Positions 24,546 to 31,146 of a stretch of DNA of 31,146 nucleotides are shown here, piece by piece. The stretch covers positions 1 through 31,146 of the forward strand of contig LJNI01000004.1 of NCBI GenBank assembly GCA_001303225.1, written 5' to 3'. The position numbers and the translations under genes were made by a program. The notes beneath the pieces were generated by a model. It was not told where the DNA came from. It did not search any database and saw only the letters and a program-made list of their open reading frames with translations. Position 1 is the stretch's first letter, and each line of letters begins with the position of its first letter. The stretch comes from a candidate division TA06 bacterium DG_78. GTDB taxonomy: Bacteria > Hydrothermota > Tepidihabitantia > SM23-42.

Positions 24546-25315
24546 ATAAAATTCGCATATTATCATGGAATGTTAATGGTATACGAGCAGTGTATAAAAA
24601 GGGATTTTTAGATTGGCTTCTCTCTGAAAAACCAGATATTTTGTGTCTCCAAGAAACAAAAGCATCTGAAAAACAGATCCCCGAAGCAATAAAGACCATC
24701 GAAGGGCACCACAGCTATTTCTCCCCAGCATCAAAAAAGGGCTATAGTGGTGTTGCTCTGTTTACAAAACAGAGACCAAAAAATCTTCTAATGAAATTCG
24801 GGATAAAAAAATTTGATACTGAAGGCAGGGTTATCATAGCAGACTATGGTAGATTTCTCCTCTTCAATATCTATTTTCCCAATGGCAAGGCTTCAGAAGA
24901 ACGCCTCCACTATAAGATAGAATTTTACGAAGCCTTTTTACACTATGTCGATAGACTGAGAAGAGAGGGTAAAAAATTAATTATCTGCGGTGATGTTAAT
25001 ACAGCACATAGAGAAATAGACTTGGCACGACCAAAAGAGAACAGCAAAATCAGTGGTTTCTTACCCGAAGAACGGGCATGGATCGACACATTTATCTCCC
25101 ATGGTTTTATCGATACCTTTCGTGTCTTCCATAAAGCTAGTGGTCACTACACGTGGTGGGATGTAAAGAGCCGAGCTCGTGAACGGAATGTTGGTTGGAG
25201 AATAGACTACTTCTTTATCAGTGATAACCTGAAAAAACATCTACGATCTTCCTTCATCATGACCGAGGTCATGGGTTCAGATCACTGTCCAGTTGGTATA
25301 GAGATCTTCGTATAG
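24542..25315 (+). CDS. xthA: Exodeoxyribonuclease III / AP endonuclease
   Basis: This 257-residue protein has the complete ExoIII signature series: [28 protein letters not shown] (metal-binding Glu), [48 protein letters not shown] (Asp-x-Asn), [38 protein letters not shown] and [12 protein letters not shown] (catalytic Asp-His). It cuts abasic sites and degrades 3' ends in base excision repair. It is last in the operon that begins at pdxJ; a strong hairpin follows. Confidence 0.96.
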   Translation: MNKIRILSWNVNGIRAVYKKGFLDWLLSEKPDILCLQETKASEKQIPEAIKTIEGHHSYFSPASKKGYSGVALFTKQRPKNLLMKFGIKKFDTEGRVIIADYGRFLLFNIYFPNGKASEERLHYKIEFYEAFLHYVDRLRREGKKLIICGDVNTAHREIDLARPKENSKISGFLPEERAWIDTFISHGFIDTFRVFHKASGHYTWWDVKSRARERNVGWRIDYFFISDNLKKHLRSSFIMTEVMGSDHCPVGIEIFV

Positions 25316-25343
25316 AATCTACAGGCAATCATATAGTTCCACT

Positions 25344-25387
25344 CAATTCCGTCATTCCGGCAATTATCGGAATGACGGAATTGTTTT
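25344..25387 (+). terminator. Perfect 16-bp hairpin with T-run, REP-like core
   Basis: CAATTCCGTCATTCCG (25344-25359) and its exact complement at 25368-25383 flank an 8-nt loop, and TTTT follows. This fits a rho-independent terminator for the pdxJ-to-xthA operon. The core GTCATTCCGG/CCGGAATGAC also resembles dispersed intergenic palindromes seen in many bacterial genomes, so it may be a repeat copy co-opted as terminator. Confidence 0.75.
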
Positions 25388-25400
25388 AATCCATTATATG

Positions 25401-25428
25401 TTGACATCGTACGCAGTATGATTACAAT
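25401..25428 (+). promoter_or_regulatory. Promoter of thpR, very short leader
   Basis: TTGACA at 25401-25406 and TACAAT at 25423-25428 have a 16-bp spacer. The ATG at 25439 is 10 nt after the -10, so a leader of roughly 3-5 nt is expected. The earlier in-frame ATG at 25418 lies inside the promoter. Confidence 0.72.
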
Positions 25429-25438
25429 GGTATCACAC

Positions 25439-25987
25439 ATGATGAGAACTTTTATTGCCATTGAAGTTCCCGAGAAAATAAGGAAAGAGATAGATGACGT
25501 AGTTACAGATGAGAAAAAAAGAGGACTCCCAATTAAGTGGGTAAAATGTGAAAATCTCCACATCACCTTAAAGTTTTTAGGTGAGATCGATGAATACAAG
25601 AAAAAAGAGATACTACCAGCACTACAAAAATTAACAAACGAAGTTACACCCTTTCACATTTCCCTCGAGAGCATCGGCTGTTTTCCCACACCCAAAAATC
25701 CGCGAGTCGTATGGGTCGGTGTTATCCAGGGAAAAGAAAAGCTGTGTTCAATTGCCCAGAATGTAGAAACCGCACTCGCTGGTTGTGGCTTCAAAGAAGA
25801 AAAAAGATTTCACCCTCATCTCACAATTGGCAGAATAAAAAAATTCTGCAACGTCGATGAAATTCTTGAAAGGCAAATTACGTCAGCGTCGTTTTTAGTC
25901 AATTCAATTGTACTCTTCAAATCTACGTTAAAACCAGAAGGATCTATCTACGAAGTACTACAAAAATTTCCATTCGGCAAACAGTAA
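25439..25987 (+). CDS. thpR: RNA 2',3'-cyclic phosphodiesterase (2H family)
   Basis: This 182-residue protein begins MMRTFIAIEVPEKIR. The two H-x-T motifs of the 2H phosphoesterase superfamily are present: ENLHITLKFLGEI and FHPHLTIGRIKK. It opens 2',3'-cyclic phosphate ends of RNA and was first described as RNA ligase LigT. The start at 25439 (or the adjacent ATG at 25442) matches the family and the promoter; the frame from 25418 would need the -10 box to be coding. It is monocistronic, between the strong hairpin and the protease gene. Confidence 0.93.
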   Translation: MMRTFIAIEVPEKIRKEIDDVVTDEKKRGLPIKWVKCENLHITLKFLGEIDEYKKKEILPALQKLTNEVTPFHISLESIGCFPTPKNPRVVWVGVIQGKEKLCSIAQNVETALAGCGFKEEKRFHPHLTIGRIKKFCNVDEILERQITSASFLVNSIVLFKSTLKPEGSIYEVLQKFPFGKQ

Positions 25988-26106
25988 TTACTATTCATTC
26001 CAAACATCGATCAAACTAGTAAAATATTCACCATCTTATTAGGGATTGTATTAGGCCTATCCGTACAATGTAGTGTGCCTTTATGAGAGCTCTCGTAAAA
26101 ATTATC

Positions 26107-26116
26107 AAGGAGGTGA
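26107..26116 (+). promoter_or_regulatory. Shine-Dalgarno site deciding the C25 protease start
   Basis: AAGGAGGTGA, a near-complete anti-16S complement, ends just before the ATG at 26119. It sets the start at MYRALSLLLSLILIG, which is a signal peptide, instead of the longer frame from 26083. No consensus promoter was found upstream; a TACAAT at 26064-26069 lacks a matching -35. Confidence 0.88.
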
Positions 26117-26118
26117 AA

Positions 26119-29100
26119 ATGTATCGAGCACTAAGTTTATTACTATCACTCATACTTATCGGCTCTGCCGAGGTAGTAACATTCAGCAATAACTGGGCAC
26201 CACATCCACTGTTCAATGTCATTTCAGTATCGCCTACTGGTGTCGAAATTGTCTTCAGTACCCACAAGATGGTTATTGAGGATATGACCATTGATGGTGT
26301 TCCGATGAGGATATTCGGTGTGCCGGGTAATTTTCTGCCAACTGATGAAGGTGCGCCTAATCTCGCTGGAGCAGGTAGGTACATTGCGATACCGCAAGGC
26401 AGTCAAGCACAAGTCACGATTCTCGATTCTCGCACTGAAGTTTACCATAATGTCGAAGTTGCACCATCGCCAAATATTCCCCTTGAGAGTGATGACACCC
26501 CATTGCGCTATGTAAAAGATAGCCAGATATACGATCAAGATGCCTACTACCCACAAGAACCAGTCGCCTTATCTGCACCAAGAAAGATACGCGGTGTCGA
26601 TGTGGTCGTATTAGGTATCTCACCATTCCAATATAATCCTGTTACTAAGACAGTAATTGTGTATAAAGATATACGGGTGCGCATCGATTTCATCGGTGGT
26701 AACGGATACTTTGGTGAAGACAGGTTACGCAGTCGATTCTGGGAACCCATCCTACAGCAACATCTCTTAAATTATAATTCGCTCCCAGAAATTGACTTTT
26801 TCACACCCAAGAGGAGTAATGGTATTGACTACATCATCATTGTGCCGAACAATCCGCTCTTCAGACCATGGGCTGATTCGATCAAGAAGTGGCGAACGCT
26901 CGAGGGCATCACTACTGAGGTCTATAGTCTGTGGGAGATCGGCGGAACATCAGCAGATGATATTGAGAATTTCCTCGACAATGCTTACAATACCTGGGAT
27001 CCTGCACCGTCCGCATTCTTACTCTTAGCTGATTACCCAGTATCCGGCATTGTTTCTGGAGACGCTATTTCCAGTGGTTCGAGCATTCCAATTGGTGGGT
27101 GGAATGGCATAACCTCTCCATATTGGAATAATGGCTACAGTGATTATTGTGTCTCTGACAATATTTATGCAGATGTCGATGGCGATGATTTACCTGATAT
27201 GTATCACGGCAGGATATGCGCTGAAACCTCAATACAGCTCATGCAGATGGTTGAAAAGATCCTCGATTATGAAAGCGAACCATATACTGCATCAAATTTC
27301 TATAATGAACCGCTCGTTGCCTGCGGTTGGCAAGATGATCGTTGGTTCCAGCTCTGTTCCGAGGTCATCAGGGGATTTTTCATTAATGCCTTTGGTAAAA
27401 ATCCTGCGCGTCAGTACGCACTCTGTTATCCTTGGCCAGCTAATCCGTATCCGGGCTGTCCATGGTCTACAAACCCCAATACACCAGTTGTTGTTCAGTA
27501 CTGGTATGATGTCGGTTGGCTCTCTGACACCCTTAATCCGCACGATATAAATTGGTGGAGTAATGGTTCTGCTTCTGGTATTAATGCGGCTATCAACTCT
27601 GGTGCGTTCATAGTCCAACATCGAGATCATGGAGGTGAGACTGCTTGGGGGCATCCATCATATACAAAATGGGATCTAAACTTTCTGTTCAATTCAAAGT
27701 ATCCTTTTGTCTATTCAATAAATTGCTTGACTGGTAAATACAACTGGACGTTTGAATGTTTCTCAGAAAAGTTTCACCGTTTCTGGAACCGTGGAGCGTT
27801 GGGTGTAAATGCTGCATCTGAAGGCAGTTGGTCATTTGTCAATGACGTTTATGTGTGGGGAATGTATGATGGTCTGTGGTCTGAATTTGATCCCCACTAT
27901 CCAGGGATTGGTCCTGACCACGACCTCAACCGACTCAAACCATGCCAGGCAATGACGTATGGAAAGTACTATCTTGAACTGTCCAGCTGGCCTTATAATC
28001 CAGATCGTAAGAATGACACGTATCACCTCTTCCACCACCATGGTGATGCCTTTATGACACTCTACTCAGAAATTCCACAGGAATTATCAGTGAGCCACGA
28101 TAATGTGCTCGGTGCTGGCGAAACATCATTTGCAGTCAGAGCAAACTATGATGCAGTTATTGCCTTAACAGTGAATGGTGAAATCATTGGTGTTGGTATT
28201 GGTGAAGGAACCACACCCACAACCATTGAAATACCTCCGCAAGAAACTGGTGATACCATGCTCGTCACCATAACCAAGGCAAATTATTACCGCTATACAG
28301 CGTTCGTGTCAATCATTGATCCGAGTCCACCAGTCTGCTGGACACAGGTTTTCGGTGGTAGTCAGGATGATTGGGGCAATGCTGTAGAAGTAACTTCTGA
28401 TTGCGGATTTATCCTTACTGGCTGGACACGTTCATTCGGCACTGGATGTGATGTCTACCTCGTCAAAACAGATCCTGCGGGTAACCTTACCTGGCAAAAG
28501 AATTTTGGTGGTGACGATACCGAATGGGGCTATGATGTACAGCAAACAGCTGATGAAGGGTATATCATTACCGGATATACCTCTTCATATGGTGCAGGCA
28601 GGCAAGATGTCTACCTCGTTAGAACAGATGCTCTCGGTGATTCGGTCTGGACTAACAGTTTTGGTGGCGACCTCGATGATGTGGGCCGTGCTGTTATAGA
28701 AATAGCTGATGGCTATATCATTGCCGGGTACACGCGTTCGTTCGGTATTGGGTCTTGTGATATCCTCCTCATCAAGACTGACACGCTCGGTAATAAACTC
28801 TGGCAAGAGACCTACGGTGCAGAACTCGCAGATTGGGGTTATGATGTCGAACAGACTACAGATGGTGGTTATATCATGGTTGGTAAGACAAACTCTTCTG
28901 GTGCTGGTGCCTATGATGCCTTTCTCGTCAAGACCAATGCTTTAGGTAATATGTCCTGGCAAAAGACCTTTGGTGGAAGCCAGTCTGATTGGGGACAGTC
29001 TGTGAAGCAGACATCTGATGGTGGTTACATTATTACTGGTGCTACTGCTTCATGTGGTGCTGGTTCATACGATGTCTACCTCATAAAAACCAACTCACAG

Positions 29101-29814
29101 GGTAACCTTTCCTGGTATAAGACCTTTGGTAGTACAGGAAGCGATTGTGGCTACGATATCGAGCAAACTCCTGATAATGGGTATATCATCGCAGGCAAGA
29201 AATACTCGTATACTACTAATTCCTATGATGTATACCTCATCAAGACTGACCAGTCGGGTAATCTAGAATGGCAGAAAACTGTTGGTGGTCCGCAGGCTGA
29301 TGGTAGTTATTCCCTTACACTCAATACAGATGGCGCCTGTATTATCGTCGGGGAAACCTGTTCCTATACTCCTGGAAGAGGCACAGGACCTCCGCAGAGC
29401 ATCGGTTCGAGCGTTTACCTCGTTTGCGTTGCACCGTATGGAAGCACATCAGGAGGCGAAGAGACTAATAACCAACCAATCGCACAGGATAATACATACT
29501 CATTGCAAATTTATCCTAATCCATTCCATAAGAATACTGTTATCAACTACACTATTCCATCCGTAACCGCGATAACAGAATCTAACCCTCATGCCTCACT
29601 CAAAATATACGATATCGCAGGAAGGCTGGTCCGATCCTTCAATCCCGAGGGTCTCAGGATCAAAGGGCAATTTGACGATAACACGATACAATCCGATCAC
29701 ATCATCTGGACCGGCATCGATGATAGAGGACGATCTGTGCCAAATGGCATCTATTTTATCGTCCTCGAATACAATGGTGAGCGACTACAAGAAAAAATTA
29801 TTTTGATGAAGTAA
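26119..29814 (+). CDS. Secreted gingipain-like C25 cysteine protease with seven-repeat propeller and C-terminal sorting-like domain
   Basis: This 1231-residue protein has, in order: a signal peptide (1-17); a C25-type propeptide (to about 230); a peptidase C25 domain (about 233-650) starting NGIDYIIIVPNNPLFRPWAD, with likely catalytic His in VQHRDHGGETAWG (H504, possibly H501) and Cys in SINCLTGKY (C536); a linker; seven tandem repeats of about 52 residues (about 740-1105), each like WQKTFGGSQSDWG...GGYIITG...YDVYLIKTN; and a C-terminal Ig-like sorting domain (YSLQIYPNPFHKNTVINY, LKIYDIAGRLVRS, SVPNGIYFIVLE, final EKIILMK). Proteins with this tail are usually exported by the type IX system or retained on the surface; no type IX genes are visible here. 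The propeller may bind substrate or glycans. It is a single gene with a strong ribosome-binding site. Confidence 0.9.
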   Translation: MYRALSLLLSLILIGSAEVVTFSNNWAPHPLFNVISVSPTGVEIVFSTHKMVIEDMTIDGVPMRIFGVPGNFLPTDEGAPNLAGAGRYIAIPQGSQAQVTILDSRTEVYHNVEVAPSPNIPLESDDTPLRYVKDSQIYDQDAYYPQEPVALSAPRKIRGVDVVVLGISPFQYNPVTKTVIVYKDIRVRIDFIGGNGYFGEDRLRSRFWEPILQQHLLNYNSLPEIDFFTPKRSNGIDYIIIVPNNPLFRPWADSIKKWRTLEGITTEVYSLWEIGGTSADDIENFLDNAYNTWDPAPSAFLLLADYPVSGIVSGDAISSGSSIPIGGWNGITSPYWNNGYSDYCVSDNIYADVDGDDLPDMYHGRICAETSIQLMQMVEKILDYESEPYTASNFYNEPLVACGWQDDRWFQLCSEVIRGFFINAFGKNPARQYALCYPWPANPYPGCPWSTNPNTPVVVQYWYDVGWLSDTLNPHDINWWSNGSASGINAAINSGAFIVQHRDHGGETAWGHPSYTKWDLNFLFNSKYPFVYSINCLTGKYNWTFECFSEKFHRFWNRGALGVNAASEGSWSFVNDVYVWGMYDGLWSEFDPHYPGIGPDHDLNRLKPCQAMTYGKYYLELSSWPYNPDRKNDTYHLFHHHGDAFMTLYSEIPQELSVSHDNVLGAGETSFAVRANYDAVIALTVNGEIIGVGIGEGTTPTTIEIPPQETGDTMLVTITKANYYRYTAFVSIIDPSPPVCWTQVFGGSQDDWGNAVEVTSDCGFILTGWTRSFGTGCDVYLVKTDPAGNLTWQKNFGGDDTEWGYDVQQTADEGYIITGYTSSYGAGRQDVYLVRTDALGDSVWTNSFGGDLDDVGRAVIEIADGYIIAGYTRSFGIGSCDILLIKTDTLGNKLWQETYGAELADWGYDVEQTTDGGYIMVGKTNSSGAGAYDAFLVKTNALGNMSWQKTFGGSQSDWGQSVKQTSDGGYIITGATASCGAGSYDVYLIKTNSQGNLSWYKTFGSTGSDCGYDIEQTPDNGYIIAGKKYSYTTNSYDVYLIKTDQSGNLEWQKTVGGPQADGSYSLTLNTDGACIIVGETCSYTPGRGTGPPQSIGSSVYLVCVAPYGSTSGGEETNNQPIAQDNTYSLQIYPNPFHKNTVINYTIPSVTAITESNPHASLKIYDIAGRLVRSFNPEGLRIKGQFDDNTIQSDHIIWTGIDDRGRSVPNGIYFIVLEYNGERLQEKIILMK
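28336..29430 (+). repeat. Seven tandem ~156-bp repeats encoding a beta-propeller
   Basis: Each unit encodes W-x-x-x-[FY]-G, D-x-G, GGYII-x-G, then Y-D-V-Y-L-[VI]-K-T-[DN] and G-N-x-x-W. The seven units start near CWTQVFGG, WQKNFGG, WTNSFGG, WQETYGA, WQKTFGG, WYKTFGS and WQKTVGG. The last unit is the most diverged and carries a small insertion. Seven units fit one closed seven-bladed propeller. Confidence 0.85.
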
Positions 29815-29826
29815 CGCACTGGACAG

Positions 29827-29871
29827 GTGACAGGCTACTTGTCTCTCCAAACGAGCACAGTAGCCTGTCAC
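29827..29871. terminator. 12-bp perfect hairpin between convergent protease and rplQ genes
   Basis: GTGACAGGCTAC (29827-29838) and GTAGCCTGTCAC (29860-29871) pair perfectly around a 21-nt loop. It lies in the 136-bp gap between convergent genes. No T-run follows on either strand, so it may stop transcription inefficiently or protect the 3' ends of both mRNAs. The gap 29815-29950 has no gene. Confidence 0.5.
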
Positions 29872-29950
29872 ATCCCTCTCTACAATCAATCTGCACAGAG
29901 CATTCATTGATGCCACTTAGTTGATCATGTACGATGAGATAAAACTGTGT

Positions 29951-30580
29951 TCACTTACGACGTTTTTTGGCTTTCTTTTTTACTCGCTTCTTTGCCTTCT
30001 TCTCTTTCTTCGCCTTTTTTGCCTGTTTTTTCCTTGAAAGTTTCTTTTTCGAAGGCTTCTCTTTTGTTACCTCTTCTTTTAATTTCTTTTCCTTAACTTT
30101 TTTCTCTTTCGGCTCTTTGGGCTTTTTTTCTTTTTCTTTCTTCTTTTTCTCTTTTTTCGATTCTACCTCGACAACGTGACGGCGTTCAATAAATTTTCGT
30201 CGTGCAGCAATGGTTCCAGCATCACCCTGTTCAACAAGCTCCAGGATTGCCATTTCTGCGCCATCACCGAGCCGTGGACCGAGACGGTAGATTCTCGTGT
30301 AACCACCCTGCCGCTGTGTAAATCGTGGTCCAATTTCATCACAGATGATCTTTACCAGTTTGTGGTCTGGAATGAAACGGTAGATAGTTCTCTTTGCCGC
30401 GAGGTCGTTTGATTTAGCATATTCGATAAGATGATCGGCTAATCGACGTGCTTCCTTTGCCTTACCTATAGTCGTCCTGATTTTTTCATGGATAAACAAC
30501 GAACGGCATAAATTCCTCAAGAGCATCTGGCGATGTTCTTTTTTCCTCCCTAACTTCTTTACCCGGTCACCGTGTCTCAT
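29951..30580 (-). CDS. rplQ: Large ribosomal subunit protein L17 with long lysine-rich tail
   Basis: Residues 1-138 are ordinary bL17: MRHGDRVKKLGRKKEHRQML, LRNLCRSLFIHEKIRTTIGK, AKEARRLADHLIEYAK, RFTQRQGGYTRIYRLGPRLG and DGAEMAILELVE. Residues 142-209 form an extension in which 38 of 68 residues are lysine, mixed with Glu, Ala, Pro and Arg, with no aromatic residue or cysteine. The usual protein ends near residue 115-140. The tail probably binds rRNA or is disordered; its role is unknown. It follows rpoA by 43 nt on the minus strand, the standard end of the alpha operon. Its upstream AAAGG is weak and 12 nt from the ATG. Confidence 0.95.
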   Translation of the reverse strand: MRHGDRVKKLGRKKEHRQMLLRNLCRSLFIHEKIRTTIGKAKEARRLADHLIEYAKSNDLAAKRTIYRFIPDHKLVKIICDEIGPRFTQRQGGYTRIYRLGPRLGDGAEMAILELVEQGDAGTIAARRKFIERRHVVEVESKKEKKKKEKEKKPKEPKEKKVKEKKLKEEVTKEKPSKKKLSRKKQAKKAKKEKKAKKRVKKKAKKRRK

Positions 30581-30623
30581 AGTACGTCTAAGCCTTTAAT
30601 TGCCCTGTATTGCCTTCTTCTTA

Positions 30624-31146
30624 TTATATATCTTCCTTCAAATACTTCTCCACATCCATCTCAAGGTGCATACCCAGATTCGCGAGATTCTTTTCCAGTT
30701 CCTTGAGTGATTTACGACCGAAGTTTTCATAGGTCAATAATTCTTTTCCGCTCTTCTTTACAAGGTCTCCGATCGTCTTAATGTTTTCGTTCTTTAAACA
30801 GTTTGATGCCCTGACTGAAATCTCGAGTTCATCAATACTTCTCTTGAGTACCTCTCTAATCCGACGATGTTCAGCATCAAGCTGCTCTTTCGATGCAAAT
30901 TGTGGTTCTACACCGAGTGCTGTAAAAAATGAGAGGTGGTGTTTCAGAAGACTCGCTGCCTCAACAATCACCTCAACTGGTGTCACTGTTCCATCAGTCT
31001 TAACTTCGAGGGTGAGTTGATCGTAATCTGTCTTTGTACCAACACGCGTATTTTTTACATCAAAATTTACTGAAAGTACAGGAGAAAATATTGCATCGAC
31101 GAATATCGTGCCCACCGGTATATCACTGTGTTTAAACATTTCTGAA
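30624..31146 (-). CDS. rpoA: DNA-directed RNA polymerase subunit alpha, C-terminal part (5' end outside window)
   Basis: The frame runs off the right edge; codons Ser-Glu precede the Met at 31139, so that Met is internal. The visible 173 residues contain the end of the alpha N-terminal domain (VGTIFVDAIFSPVLSVNFDV, KNTRVGTKTDYDQLTLEVKT, DGTVTPVEVIVEAASLLKHH). After a linker comes the alpha C-terminal domain (LKRSIDELEISVRASNCLKN, ENIKTIGDLVKKSGKELLTY, ENFGRKSLKELEKNLANLGM), with the helix-hairpin-helix that contacts UP elements and activators. rplQ follows 43 nt downstream on the minus strand. Confidence 0.97.
   Translation of the reverse strand, partial: SEMFKHSDIPVGTIFVDAIFSPVLSVNFDVKNTRVGTKTDYDQLTLEVKTDGTVTPVEVIVEAASLLKHHLSFFTALGVEPQFASKEQLDAEHRRIREVLKRSIDELEISVRASNCLKNENIKTIGDLVKKSGKELLTYENFGRKSLKELEKNLANLGMHLEMDVEKYLKEDI

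Noticed and set aside
29951..30153. Phenylalanine/serine-rich open frame on the plus strand opposite the rplQ tail
   Set aside because: It is the complement of the lysine codons (AAA/AAG read as TTT/CTT) and has no ribosome-binding site or family resemblance.

Overview
The window reads as a chromosomal segment of a Gram-negative-type bacterium of moderate A+T content with tightly packed, mostly housekeeping genes. A gingipain-type (C25) protease with a C-terminal sorting-like domain, outer-membrane beta-barrel-like proteins (one resembling DUF6588), an ARPP-1/DUF6569 protein and SecDF suggest an FCB-adjacent candidate lineage, for example WOR-3/Stahlbacteria. That placement is inference from gene content, not a database result. 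I see no phage, transposon, CRISPR array or rRNA.

Layout. 1-2721: 3' end of a BTAD-type regulator, a polyprenyl-phosphate sugar phosphotransferase and a small outer-membrane-like protein. 2736-5064: aspartate kinase (minus) diverging from a DUF6588-like protein. 5077-8685 (minus): a nucleotide-sugar epimerase, DUF58 and a BatA-like vWA membrane protein in one overlapping operon. 8818-11710: ribBA, ribH, nusB and a metallophosphoesterase. 11833-18239: grpE-dnaK-dnaJ, then rsmE and a GT39-like/TPR membrane protein. 18266-18337 (minus): initiator tRNA-fMet. 18391-19404 (minus): ARPP-1 protein. 19585-25315: pdxJ-secD-secF-pgpA-pncC, two half-size permease genes and an exonuclease III gene, nearly all touching or overlapping. 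25439-25987: thpR. 26119-29814: a large secreted C25 protease carrying seven tandem propeller repeats. 29951-31146 (minus): rplQ with a long lysine tail, and the 3' part of rpoA.

The most striking pattern is in the promoters. Nine sites match TTGAC(A/T)/TTGATT and TATAAT-like boxes, and all nine have a 16-bp spacer. In six of them the -10 box ends only 5-8 nt before the start codon that protein homology supports, so those mRNAs should be leaderless or nearly so. A seventh (thpR) would have a leader of only a few nucleotides. Genes with good Shine-Dalgarno sites (ribH, dnaK, the C25 protease, the ARPP-1 protein) coexist with them, so the organism appears to use both initiation modes. This also corrects several starts (4051, 8685, 8818, 25439) relative to the longest open frames.

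Other points of interest are a pgpA gene whose conserved N-terminus begins at an ATC codon, a permease split into two genes, a 16-bp perfect hairpin with a REP-like core, and a tRNA-fMet with a C1/U72 mismatch and a terminator that starts at its last base.
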